Source: Symbiodinium natans (taxonomy: Eukaryota > Sar > Dinophyceae > Suessiales > Symbiodiniaceae). From it: a stretch of 64,000 nucleotides of DNA. The notes below the pieces were generated by a model. That model searched no databases. It saw only the letters and a list, made by a program, of their open reading frames with translations, and was not told the origin of the DNA. Both the position numbers and the translations under genes were made by a program. The first letter of the stretch is position 1. Each line of letters starts with the position of its first letter. The DNA is taken from contig CAJNDS010000120.1 in NCBI GenBank assembly GCA_905221605.1, positions 157,910-221,909 on the forward strand. Direction: 5' to 3'. This document shows, one piece after another, positions 10,470 through 21,959 of the stretch.

Positions 10470-13400
10470 CAGCCCTACATGTAAATCTTGTACGTACTTG
10501 CAAACCTGGATGCCTCACTCCTTAGTCCTTCCCTCGAAGATCAACTTCAACGAAACACTACTGTAGGGACCGGCTGCCATCTTGGTCACGGGCCAACATC
10601 GAACGCCACGTCCGCATATGGGACAACGCCGTTGGAGTCCTGCTCCACTAGAACACAACTGCACTGACCCATATTTGCTTCCTTCTGTGCAGCTTCAGTC
10701 GAAGCGCGGCTGCTCGACGACGCATGACACCTATCATAACCAGATCCCGGAAGTGCAAAGTGAGTCCAAAGTGCAGTGCTCCCTTCTTCTTGTTCTCACT
10801 AGACTCCCGCAAGTCTACCCGCACCCTTGCTTGTGCACCTACAGATGACTACAATATCGGTGCTTAAGAAGAAGTTAAGTGATGTGCTATTAACCCCACC
10901 GGAACTACGGCCCCTCTGAGCTCAGCTGTTCGGTGCTGAAGCAGCAGCGCCCAGACGATGGGCACCCTCTAGTGCAAGCTTCCCTAAACCCTAAAAAGAC
11001 CCCAACCCGGGCCCCCCCCTCCCCCCCTTAAAGCCACTGCAACTGCAAAGCCCAGGTTTCTCAGTTTCCTCTCCTGCTGCAGCATGGCTGCGACCCGGAA
11101 GTGGTCCGGGAATCCTACAGGTGGCTGATAGGCCTGGGCCCGAAGAGGTGATATGGTGAACGCAGGATCCGGAGGTGTGTTCGGAGTTGTTGCGGAGGAA
11201 GCCTGCAAACTTTTGTGCTCAGGGTTCGGGTAGGGAATTTTAAGGCCGGGTTGAGGGAGGAAAGGCGCCGAAGGGTGTCAGATTCTCAGACGGCAATAAT
11301 GGAAACATGGTGGGGCTTCACCAGCCAAAGGCTCAGGTCCCAGCAGGCGGTGGCACAGGCTGAGGCATCGCCTGGAGGGATTGGAGGGCTTTTTCAGTGT
11401 CAAAAACTCCTGTGCCTTGTGGCCTTGGCCCACCCAGCCTGCAGGAGCTGTTTCATGGGATGGCTGTCTGCGCACACGAGAGCTTTTGCCTGTGCCTTCG
11501 GAGACCAAAGAAGCACAGGGAAAGGTTGCCGCGACACGCGGAGGCACGCGAGGCACGCGAGGCAACATAACCTCCCCTCGCCTGGAAGTTCTTGAAGATA
11601 AAGGTGAGAACCCAAAAGTTCAAGTTCGAGGCAGCAATCTGAGTTTTCATTTCAGCAAATGCACACAGCCACACAGCAGCAGTCTTTGCAACACTGAAGC
11701 CGACTGAGCATGAGAGTTCGCCCAACTCACATAAAGTTTAGGTCAAGCCGTCTAAGTAATCAAAATGCGGTCTACTAAGAAGCTTGATTATTAGTTCATA
11801 CTAAATCTGTGGCTCCAACGTGAGCAAATGTCAGGCCAGCATTGTTGACCTTCTGAAACCTTGGTTCATCGCGCGAAGAGCGCACAAGACTTGTTGTCCA
11901 GCACGATTGCGCATGGGTAGCACTCATGCAAATCTGCTGCATGTTGATGCGAAAAGAGGCACTGTTTGCACGATTGCTCTTTTGTGGACTTTCTGGTCAG
12001 GCAATGCTTCAACCAGTACAACCCACAGGTGGGCAACCCTCCACCGGGGCATGTGCCAACCTTGAGGACAAAGGTCAATGGGTGGCGCTTGGTGGCGCAA
12101 GAGTTGCTATAGAGTTGCTAAACGACTCTCTCGAAACCTTCTGACAGATGACCAGGATGGGCAGGGTCAGGAAGAAGGATGAACACTAGGCCTGACAAGC
12201 TCGATGTCCTCAGAAAAGCTTGGTATCATTTTGTAATGAAATTTTTCGAAACACGAAAAAACGAACAGTAGCTGAACGTGATATGGGGGTTTCAAGACAT
12301 GACCTCGACACGCGCAAGATCAGATAGCAAGTGCCTCGTGATTTGCCCCGGCATTTGAGACAATTGTGACAAGCAGACCAGGATCGTGTCTCCTCCTTCC
12401 CAACCCTTCCCCCCCCCACACACCGCCACTGCGCGCAACCTGCCAATTTCCTTTGGGGGATCTGCAATTCGATGCCGTGGGGCTGCCAGCAGGTGGGTCG
12501 GTCCCACATGAAACAAAAGAAAACGGGCAAAGAAAGCGTGAAAAAAGTGCAAAAGCATTGGGGTCTGGAGGACCTTTGGCTTGGGGCACCCCCTCCATGG
12601 ACCACCCCCCCCCCCCAGGGCATTTGCGCAGCTGCACGGTGAGGTTGTGAGGGAGAACCACGGAGAACCCACTCTTTGCCGTCTTACTCGAACGAGGCCC
12701 TCCAACAAGATCTGACAAGCTGGTTCAAGGTGCCGCACACTGCAGGCGGAGCTTTGGCCGCAATTTTCTTGAAAAGCGCAGCTGCCTGCAGCCAATGATA
12801 GTTTCTGTACCCATGGTTCCCGCGCACTATTCGCTCTTATCGCATGGCTCACAAGCTTTCTCCGATCGCTGCACAAATTCAATCCCACCTCCGCATCAAA
12901 GGAGCGGCTGAGACAAAGCCTCAGGCAACTCTTGTGAATGTAACTCTTGTGGCTTTTTGCGCAGGTTCATGGCGTACATGATCACAATGCTCGGATCACT
13001 CAAACACAGCTGTGTATGAAACCGGTGTTTACCGCCTGTGCTTCTTAAAGTTTTAGCGCAAGAGCTGAGTTAAGTGCCTTGGAGGCACTTCCACGACTTT
13101 GGCACTTCTAGGAACCTCCTATAAGCTATCCTGGTCATGTCCCCTGCCTTGCCCCCCAGGGATTTTAACTATGAAAACCGGCAGGTTTTTTTAAGCTGCA
13201 ACTGATACAAAGTCCCACAATTTGCAACCCTCAAGGCCCCTAAAGGCAGCATGGATCTTGCAGCCCAGGAGCAAATGGAGCAAAGTATCTCCTCTGCGTT
13301 GATGCACCTCGTCGACCTGCACTGATGATGCGACAGCGAGGCGCATTCGTCACTAAGCCACTACACCGTCACTCGCAATCCAGCCATAGCGGTAGCTACC

Positions 13401-13590
13401 AGCAGAGGGCCAAAACCTCACGAATCTCATGGGAGGGCCACTCAAGGCCGGTCCTCGATCCCGTCGTCAGTGCCGGGAGGGAAAGTTTCCACGACAAAGC
13501 GCGCAAGGCCTCCAGGGCCACAGCGCTGCTAGACGAAATAAGGATAGCTCGAGAGGCACGGAGAAGGCCAGGGAGTGCAGAAGCGAAGTT
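10470..13590. other. Gene-poor stretch with poly-C tracts
   Basis: No convincing exon chain. It contains C runs near 11017-11035, 12408-12417 and 12605-12617, a partial aaccctaaac motif at 10983-10995 and scattered short frames without supporting splice sites. Confidence 0.3.
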
Positions 13591-13799
13591 GTCAGGAATC
13601 ACCCGGACCATGGGAAGCCAAAGCTAAAACCCTCCGATTCAAGAGTGGCGCCAGGCATCCCCGCTGTGGTGGTTGAAGGCAATGGCGTGCCAAAGGATGG
13701 AGTGCCCGGAAGCCTTGCTGCAGCAAGTGGAGCCGTGGTGATGATAAATGCCAAGAGATCGAACGCGACAACACGCCTGCAGATCTGATTGGATAGGAA

Positions 13800-14034
13800 C
13801 CTTTTTCCATCTCTTGACTGCGGCATCGAATTTGAGTTCCTCAGATGCCAGCATCGCGGGACCTCCCGTTGCATGAGCTCCTCCAGACGGGCAGAGCGCA
13901 ATTGTGCGAACGACTGCAATCAGATGCTCGGGATCTCGGTCGCCTTCGCACAAAAGCCTTGACGATCTCCAGGTCACCAGTGTGGACCTGTGCTCGGAGC
14001 TTGATGAATGACAGGGAGCCCTGGCTCTAGCCAA
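13800..14034 (-). CDS. Exon cluster of an unidentified gene
   Basis: Minus-strand frames suggest an exon containing FIKLRAQVHTGDLEIVK, a GC donor, a very short intron ending gattgcag, and an exon containing QLRSARLEELMQREVPRCW. A competing frame over the second part reads AMLASEELKFDAAVKRWKK and is also open, so the true frame is uncertain. The first exon loosely resembles an ankyrin-type helix pair, which is too little for a family call. Confidence 0.25.
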
Positions 14035-15840
14035 GGGTCCTCTGACGGGTTGGATAGAGCCCTTATATTAAAAGGACCTTGATGTAAACCAGCTTTCGAC
14101 CTTGCTCTCACAGACGCTCGTCTTTACCAGGGACTCCTCGTTGATCAGACGACAAACAAGCGAACCACCCGGCAAGCCGACTTGCATCTACATTACAGGC
14201 CCCATTGGCATTTTGCTACCCCAAACACCCTCAGCTCAACACATCTCACCACCTAGATCCTCCGGTATATCGAACTTAATCTCACCCTCTAGCATGTGTG
14301 CACAGTTTCCTACAGTAACCGGTGTGGCTTTGTTATTGAGGTGCTGTGCGCGGTTTCCATCCAAGCATGTACGGGTTGACAAACTGGGTATCAACGAGCG
14401 CATGACACCTTGACGAAACCGGAGATTCGCTGGGCATCGCGCAGCATGCCACAGCTGTGATGCATCCATCATCTGAGGCTTCTCCTGGCCAGCAGAAAGA
14501 TGAAATCTTCAGGGTTCAGGGTTTAGAGATGTTTAGAGAGTCTTCAGTGTTCAGTGCGTCGCTCATTCCAATTTCCAGCTGCCCAACTCAAGAGGTGAAC
14601 GGTAAGTGACTCAATCCCATGAGCTTTTGGGTGCGGAAAAGCCCTTATTGAGGGAGGGTTACCTTCGAGTTTAACATGGTTTAACGAGGAGTGATATGTC
14701 TCCAATCGTGGCATGGCCTCCCCGTTCATGAGAAGCCCCGAGCACCGCGGAGTGCCGAAGGCCCGCAAACCCTGAACCTTAAAATAAAAGTTTCTTCAGA
14801 GCCTCCGCACCCTCCAGGATGTCTTTGGATGCCAGCGGCACCTGGCTGAATGGTGACAAGTGCAGAGGCGCTTTGACCTTCGAAAACTCTGAAAGCCCCG
14901 CCCTTGTTTGGTGTGACACACAGCTACAGACGGGCAGTTTCTGACAAGAAACGACATCGTTTGAAGCCTCCTACTGAACATTGCCAAGCAAATGTTGTCA
15001 TTACCTCCTCAGCGGTCACTCCTCTCGGCAGTCGGTCCTACCACCCGAGCCCTTTTGAAGAGCCATTTGTGGCTGTAGTTGCTCAAATCAACACACTCTC
15101 CCCGTTCTGAAAGCTCAATGATTCTCCAGCAACGCCTGACCTCGTCCTGGTCCAGGCCCTGTGACCTGGATAAGGTGGTCATGGCAGCGACAGAGAGAAT
15201 GGAAACTGCCCTTACTGTCGTGTATTTGTCCAACACTTGACCTTGCGTATCAGGCTTGATCCTAACTCTGATGGATGGCGATAATACAGAAGCAATCCCT
15301 CACGACATGGGCAAGCATGCCAGAACTAGCTTTTCAACTATGCCCCTGGCCGAGCCGTTGCAATCAGCATCTCGGCCGTGGATCCAACACGTTCTGGAGA
15401 AACAAGCAAGAGGCCTACAGCAGAGAACCTTCCTAGGCAAGCGGCAAGCTTGGCACGGGGCGAGGAAGAAACACATGTCGAGATGTGCGGAGATTCTTCG
15501 CTCAAAACGGCCAATATTCGGCGCAGGGTCCTCCACCCTGCAGAAGCTCAGCAGGAACCTTCCGATGTCAGACTGTAGGTTCAGGGCATGGGTTGGGACC
15601 TGCAGCGTTGGAAACCCTAAATCAGCCTAAATCCTAACACCAAACCCACATTATTTGTCAAGATCCTGCGGACTGGGATCCTCCACGTTTTTGAGGCTGG
15701 CCACTGGTTTAGAAGGCCTGGGCTTTAACCCCTCCCGACGATTCATTCTTCGAGGCAAAGGTGGAAATTACAAATCATCGAGGGAATAATGACCAATAAC
15801 AAGAATGTCATAATCTGCCGAGGTCTCGGGCCGGAGGTGT
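14035..15840. other. Gene-poor stretch
   Basis: Short unsupported open frames only. Imperfect TTTAGGG-like motifs occur near 14510-14530 (agggttcagggtttag) and CCCTAAA-like motifs near 15611-15640. Confidence 0.3.
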
Positions 15841-15885
15841 ATAGGTTGTGAGAACAGGCACCCCCCTCCGAATCCTTCAAAACGA

Positions 15886-16060
15886 AACCCCCCACCCCCC
15901 CACCCCCCCCCCCCCCACCCCCCCCCCACCCCCCCCCCCCCACCCCCCCCCCACCCACCCCCCCCCCCCCAAACCCCTCCCCCCCCCCCCACACCCCCCC
16001 CCCCCCCCAACCCCCCCCCCCCCGCTACCCCCCCTCCCCCCCCCCGACCCCTCCCCCCCC
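15886..16060. repeat. Long poly-C tract
   Basis: About 175 bp are almost entirely C on the plus strand, broken by single A, G or T bases. Apparent proline-rich and glycine-rich frames across it are artefacts of composition. A second C-rich run follows at 16138-16190. On the minus strand this is a dense G-run with G-quadruplex potential. Confidence 0.9.
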
Positions 16061-16235
16061 CCACGCGCCGGCCGGGATCATTGCCGAGCCGAAAAGTCTA
16101 CTTGACCAAACCCGCAGCCTTCAACCTTGAACCTCACCTCCCCCCCTTCCCCTACCCCCCTTCCCCCCCCACCCCCCCTACCCCGCCTGGAGGGGCCTGG
16201 CTCAACCCTACGATCAATCCAAGCCGAACCGTCTC

Positions 16236-16350
16236 TTGAACCCTAAATTGAGCCCTAAGCCCTCAATCCTAAACTAACCCTCAACCCTAAACCCCAAACC
16301 ATAAACCATAAACCCGGAACCCTAAACCCTAAACCCTAAACCCAACCCTT
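16236..16350. repeat. Interstitial telomere-like CCCTAAA block
   Basis: Degenerate then regular CCCTAAA units, with three perfect tandem units at about 16320-16342. TTTAGGG-type repeats are the telomere type reported for dinoflagellates and plants. Confidence 0.8.
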
Positions 16351-16779
16351 ATTGCTTGGGGTCCAGCGACTTGGGCGCTGTGGAATCACCATGCTCACGC
16401 GGATGCGCTGGGCCGGGCCGAGGCGGGTCGCGCAGCGTTAAAATTACCCAAAGCAAGTACCGCAGCAACTCTCCACCCCGACATCAGGATCCCAGCCTCA
16501 ACACGCAACTCAGACAGAGCTTGGCGCTTGGAGTCCTGGCACGGGCAAGAAAAGCCTAGAACATGGTAGGGCTCTCTATCTGCACCTCCGCACTGGGACG
16601 GCAATGCTGGTGGGTTAAATTTACAATGCTGGAGGGTTGTATTTAAAACTCATGTGCCGTTGCAGTTCGCCTGCTCATGACGCACCGGCTGGGGCAACAA
16701 GTCCTGCAGCAGCAGGCCCCGGAATCGTGCCGCAGCAACAGCATCCTCAGACCGCAGCTCGATGGCCTCCATGCGAGCT

Positions 16780-17160
16780 CAGTCGGAGTTCAAAGTTACA
16801 CTTGGCTCCGTCGCCCCTTCCCGGTCCCGGAGAATCGTCAAGGCAGCCTTTTTCAGCAAGACCCGTGCTGGAGCCTGATGTTCGTAAGTGACACCAGAAG
16901 ATGGGAGCCACAAGGCTTGTCTTGGTCCATGCAGATAGACAGCATACACGAGGCCCGTATAGCCGTGCACAGAAAGAAGACCGCAAAGAGTCCAGACACC
17001 GCCCAGCCTTGTCGAGCAGCGCCTCCACAAGGGGCTTCTCGGTCATCGTCTTGGCGTCGACCTTGAGACCCCACCGCATCCACCGCCCGCACTGTGCCAG
17101 ATACCAAAGCCACCCGGTGCCCAACAAGCTGCCAGGATTCGTTGACACATTCGAAAGCAT
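16780..17160 (-). CDS. Possible exons, unidentified
   Basis: Minus-strand frames include KTMTEKPLVEALLDKAG near 17000-17070 and, in another frame, SGVTYEHQAPARVLLKKAAL near 16830-16890. Both look protein-like but are in different frames, and I could not define a consistent splice between them. No function can be inferred. Confidence 0.2.
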
Positions 17161-17164
17161 CTAA

Positions 17165-19540
17165 AAACCCAACGCCCAACACATCCAACACCCTCAACAA
17201 GTGCACATCGCTGCTTCCGAAGTGACGCCCAGATCCGCGCGCTCCACACAAGCACAGTGACAAGCCTGAAGCAGAGAGAGCCGCTACTACAACTAGTGAC
17301 GAATGACTGTTGCAACTCATAGTGACTGATTTGATTCTGAGCCTGCAAGGCTTATGATTTCAACAAGTTGCGTCACTTTGTGTCGGCCTGATATGATTGA
17401 TTGAATGGCCCTCGCCCTGCACGTTCTGCCAAGTGACGCGGGCAGCTTGCTCGGCGCCTTTGACGGCCACAAAGCTGTCCAGGAGGGCCTCCCGTCTGAC
17501 TCTGGCGCGCCCTAAGCATAACCGACCATACTCTGAAGCTGCCCTAAAAGCCCCCCCCCCCCCGCACCATCACAGGCCCCCGTTGAGGTGCCTAAGGATC
17601 AGCTGGCAACGCATTGGCTGCTTCTGTTCTTCCGACTTTTCTTCAACGTGCTGATGTACTACCTGCTAACGCATCGGAAGTCGGAAGGTCATGCCTCCAA
17701 AGCCGCGCACAGCTCCTCGACGCCTGTGATCAGCTTCGTTCACATCATGTCTGCGTATTTGGACATCGGTATCGGCGGTATCGGACATTATTGTACGTAG
17801 GGCATCTTTCAACGGCACCGCAGCTGGGATTCAAAGGTCTTGTGAGTCTCTTAATTCAGGGTCGATCATGGTCAGTCCTTGCAAGTCCCTCAAGCTCAAG
17901 CGGCGAGTCACTGACATGTTATGCACACCTTCGGAAAGTCCAGTGCCTCCTTGTGCGGTAATCTGGGAACGACCCTTCTGCATGGCCTGTCCAGAGACCC
18001 AGCTGCACGGAAGGAAGCACGAGTCAAATAAACTGATAGCAGATACGAGAAACTGTTTGCAGCTAGCGCTGTCCATGGACATGCTCAAAATTGCTTGCTC
18101 ACACCTCCTCCCAAGCATCAACGGCCGCCACCACACGGCGAGCTTGGAGGAGCTCCTGCACCCGAAGAGTGCCAAGCTGTTCATTAAGACTGAAGATCTT
18201 CTTTCTGCAGCATGCCGAGCCCCATTTAGTATTTCCTTAGGTCTTGGAATGGAGATGAAAATGTGTTCGCAGGTCTTTTCTCCAGTCCTGAGCAGGCCAC
18301 TCCGCGTGGGTGCTCACGGCATCACCTTACGGTCAGGGATCTGCGGGCAGTGCTCTAAAACCACACCTGACCACAAGACATGACTTGTCATCATGAACGA
18401 CCGTGAAAATTCCACGCTTCCGCTTTGCGGAAGCTGGGCTTCCTTTCAGATTTGCTTCCTTTGCCCCTGTCTGTCAGCTCGCACTTTCTTAGACGGACAG
18501 CCCGCGCCAAGGCCAAGTGGCTCGAAAGGATGCCTGCATCCACCTGCACGGAACTCTCAAGGTTTGCATCCGCACTGCGATGTGAAAGGACTTCGGAACT
18601 GTCAGGGCCTGTAGACCGAATCTCCAGCTTTTCGGGGGTTTGGGGCTTCTGAGAGGTTGTAGCCTTCAGGGAGCAGGGGGTTTCAAGTTCCCCTTCCTGC
18701 ATAACACGCCTGGCACAATGCATTCAAAAACGCAGACTGGCGTGGTGAAGAGGGGGCTTACAGACCCAGAGCCCTCAAAATGCCCGTCGTCCTCATGAGC
18801 ACAACAGGAGGCTTTGGACCGGACTTCTGCAGCTTACGGCATAGGTACATGCCCCGAACCTTTGAGCAACTCCCACGTTTTCAGATCCGGCCACTGACGT
18901 GTGTGCTGTGTGCTTCTGCACTCCAGGACATCACCTGCCCTTTATTCCAAACAATCGGCCATCCGCACTTGCAAACCATGACTTTTGGGGCTGAAAGAGC
19001 CGCCTCTACTGCACGTGCGCTTCAAGCCATGTGCCATCAAGGGCCATGTCTCAATGCGCAGCCTGCAACAGATCTTCGATCCGCCCAGCATCCTCGCAGA
19101 AGCTGCGGAGGTCGACTGCTGATTGCACGGTCTTCCTGAGATGACAGCACAGGAGCTGCTGGACATGCGAGGATGTAACAAGCTGCTCAGCAAATCCTCA
19201 AGCACAGAACCGAGCTGAACACAGCCTCCCATATTCTGCTGCTGAATCTCTCTTGCAGCTGCTGCACCGCGATTCTCAGCGCGGCAACCTGCACCAACTA
19301 GAGGCTAGGTGTGTTGCAGGCTTCACTGCCCGAACTTGGGCTATAACTGTCTTATAGCTATCCTAGTGCTATCCTGCACCGGTGTCCTGGCAACTTGCGC
19401 ATTGCTTCTACAGGATGCAACAAAGGCAGCTACCAAGTGCACTTGCGCAATCTGCCTCTGTTTCGTGCTGGCGCAGCCTTGTCAAAGCCTCGCGCTCCTC
19501 TCAGAGGCACGATTGCTGAACAATCGTTCAAGGCAAAACC
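17165..19540. other. Sparse region with isolated exon-like stretches
   Basis: One short minus-strand stretch near 18096-18147 (ELLQARRVVAAVDAWEE) follows a gtgcag acceptor and ends at GAG|GTGTGAG, and may be an internal exon. A 171-residue plus-strand frame at 17868-18383 overlaps it and is probably its shadow. A C13 tract lies near 17550. Nothing else is supported. Confidence 0.25.
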
Positions 19541-19762
19541 TGCAGGGCGCATTACCGATGCTGGATTGGAGAAGTCCTCGTTGGACAAGGGGTCGGCAAT
19601 GAAGGCTGTAGTGTCCTGCGGCACGAATCTGCGAACAATGAGCACTGCTTGCCGACACGTCTGCCTACTTTTTCTTGGCTTGTCGAATGCTTGCTGGTCA
19701 TCCCCGCGTCCAGGTCTTCTCGGGCAGCGCTTTGGTCTGCCTGCAGTCTGTCTGCGGAGCGG

Positions 19763-20198
19763 CTAGAGCGTGAGAGGACCTCCAAGAGCGCTCTCGAGTT
19801 CCCAGGCAAAGCTCCCTGCCTCCCCATCTGCCTCCTCCGGCGCCACGGGCTCTGGCGCCGCGGCCTCCGGTGCCGCGGCCTCGGGTGCCGCAGCCTCCGG
19901 CGCGGCCTCCGGCTCCTTGTCCTCTGGCGCCTTTTCTTCCGGCGCCTTTTCCTCCGGCTCCTTTTCCGCCGGTGGGGATTCGGCCGATGGGCCCGGCGCC
20001 TCCTCAGGCATTTGTGCTGCCTCCGGCAGCTCCGGTTCCTCCTTCGTCTCCTGTCCGAGAAGGGATGGTGTGTTCACGATGCTAATTAAAGGCGCTGTGA
20101 GCCCGAGTTTCCCTTGTTGCAAAGGCCTTGTCTTTCGAGTCGCTCGCCGGTTTCTCCGCCTTCGCCTTCGCCTCTTTTGTTTTGTTGCGTCGCGTCAT
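19763..20198 (-). CDS. Pro/Glu/Ala-rich low-complexity protein, two exons
   Basis: Exon 1 at 20127-20198 starts MTRRNKTKEAKAKAEKP and is Lys/Ala-rich. A 76-nt intron (20051-20126) has GC at its donor and ends ggacag. Exon 2 from 20050 continues in phase with ETKEEPELPEAAQ and then imperfect repeats of PEEKAPE and AAAPEA, before a stop near 19763. Composition points to an extended, probably disordered charged protein such as a linker or structural protein; no domain is visible. Another exon may follow, because a frame near 19700-19740 (ADQSAAREDLDAG) is preceded by ctgcag. The repeated GCCGCGGCC-like codons make this the most GC-rich coding stretch nearby. Confidence 0.45.
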
Positions 20199-20204
20199 GG
20201 GTTC

Positions 20205-21900
20205 TAAGCAGGCCCAAGCGCCAGAAACTCTTTCAGACAGGAAGTGGCCTTCACATAAGTAATGGCGTTGTTACGCTGCGCTTGCTGCGGCATTCTGTCG
20301 GTGGGTCTACGGGTAACTATGTCTGTTGAAAGCGGGTCTCCAAGCGAGAGCGGCACACAGTGACACGAGTACAGCTCCTACTGTAGTGTGGGTCTAAATG
20401 GTTGTGCTGTGTAGCCTGCAGCTTGAGCAATACAGTACTCAGCGAATCGAGCTGCATGCGTGATGCCAACAATGCGCCAAACGGACTAACCGTAATGACG
20501 AAGTCTCCCTCGTCAGGGCTCACGGCAGTGCAGCGCAGCCCGGCAGAGTGCAGAGCAGCACAGCATGGCACAGCATGTCAGAAGCACTTTTAGGCTTTAG
20601 GCATAGCACTTTAGCACGTCCGCAGTCTGTCAAAGAGCTTTTGGACTTTTTTCTGACTTGTCTAAAGCCTCTGCTGGGGCGAAGTCTTAGCCTTGTGCGG
20701 TCTCTCCCGAAGCTGCGCATCCTGCGCGTTCTCTCGGATAAATAGAGGGAGGAATAGGGAGGATGACTCTAGGACTAGAATTGAGGCAGTTGCGAGATAC
20801 TGCGAGCATCCCCTGAGAAAGCACATTCTGCTGGCTTACGAACGAGCGTGCGAAAGAAGCGTATGGGATAGCCTCAGTGCTTTGGCCGAGTTTGAGCTGT
20901 CTTCGAGGATCCCATGCGCCACAAAAGCCACTGAGCACATCTACTTCGATGCAAGAGCTACCGTCATCCCAGCGGTGCTGCCTAACAGTGGCCCCCGAAA
21001 CTCCCTTATGACTCTCTCGAACTTGGGAGGCTGGGCGAGAGAACACCAGCTCATCCTGATTCTTGGACTGGGATGACTGGGATGAAGGCGTCAGAGCTCG
21101 AACTCGCGGCACAAAATCAAGGACACCTGCCCACTGGATAAGCAATGCGACTCTCAAAGCGGGATGCTGATAGCAGTATGAGGCACAACCGGGCACATCA
21201 CCTTTTCCTCGGCCCATGGGATGCAATGGGGCTCGACGATTTCTGTGAACCCGACCGGGTCGACGCCTTCGCCGCCAACTTCTCTCGGATCCCAAGGACA
21301 GCCCCTGCGCCGCCCTGCTATATCCACACTGAAGGCTGTGTCAGCACTGGTCCGCCTCCGAGGAAACATGTCCATCTCGGAACACGGGTGGTACAAGAAC
21401 AGCCAGCACGGCTTCGGTGGTTTCGGCGGCTTCGGCTTCTTGACCTTCTGAGCTTCTGTTGGTCGTTGTTTTCATGGCTTTTGCTGTCCTCCCCGGGTCA
21501 TGGCGGTCATGGGTGCATATCCGCCTTGAACCATGCCTGGATGCAGCTCCTTATGTCCAGCTCCATCCTGGAAACATGGATCTTGAGATTCGATGCATGT
21601 CGGGCCAGCTCGGCATCTGAGAGTCGATCCCGATTGTCACAAATCCTGGTCGATGGAACCTCAATGGCATCACATGCCGCTGGTGGAGGCAGCGGATACA
21701 TTCCTCCGGCTCCTGCGTACCCGCATGCAAGGCCGCCGAGAATGTCTGCATTCACGTCCTTGGCGGCACGGCTGGCTTTATGACAACGTGACAGCAGCAG
21801 CCTCTAGACTCTGGACTCTGTACTGTCAATGCAGGCAAGCAGCATACAGCGCTTTGTGCGAAGGCTCATGCACAGAGGTGCTTTCGCAGTAGCTCACAAG
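20205..21900. other. Uncertain region with one plus-strand exon-like frame
   Basis: A 127-residue plus-strand frame at 20693-21076 includes ARYCEHPLRKHILLAYERAC and looks protein-like, but an equally long minus-strand frame overlaps it. A plus-strand frame at 21145-21783 has no recognisable domain. I could not choose the coding strand. Confidence 0.25.
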
Positions 21901-21959
21901 CCGGCTCAACGCCAACCGTGACCTGGCCAGGCCAACTGCTATAAGCAACTGTAATGCAG

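Noticed and set aside
15743-16105. Gly-rich and Pro-rich frames of up to 98 codons
   Set aside because: Pure translation of the poly-C tract.
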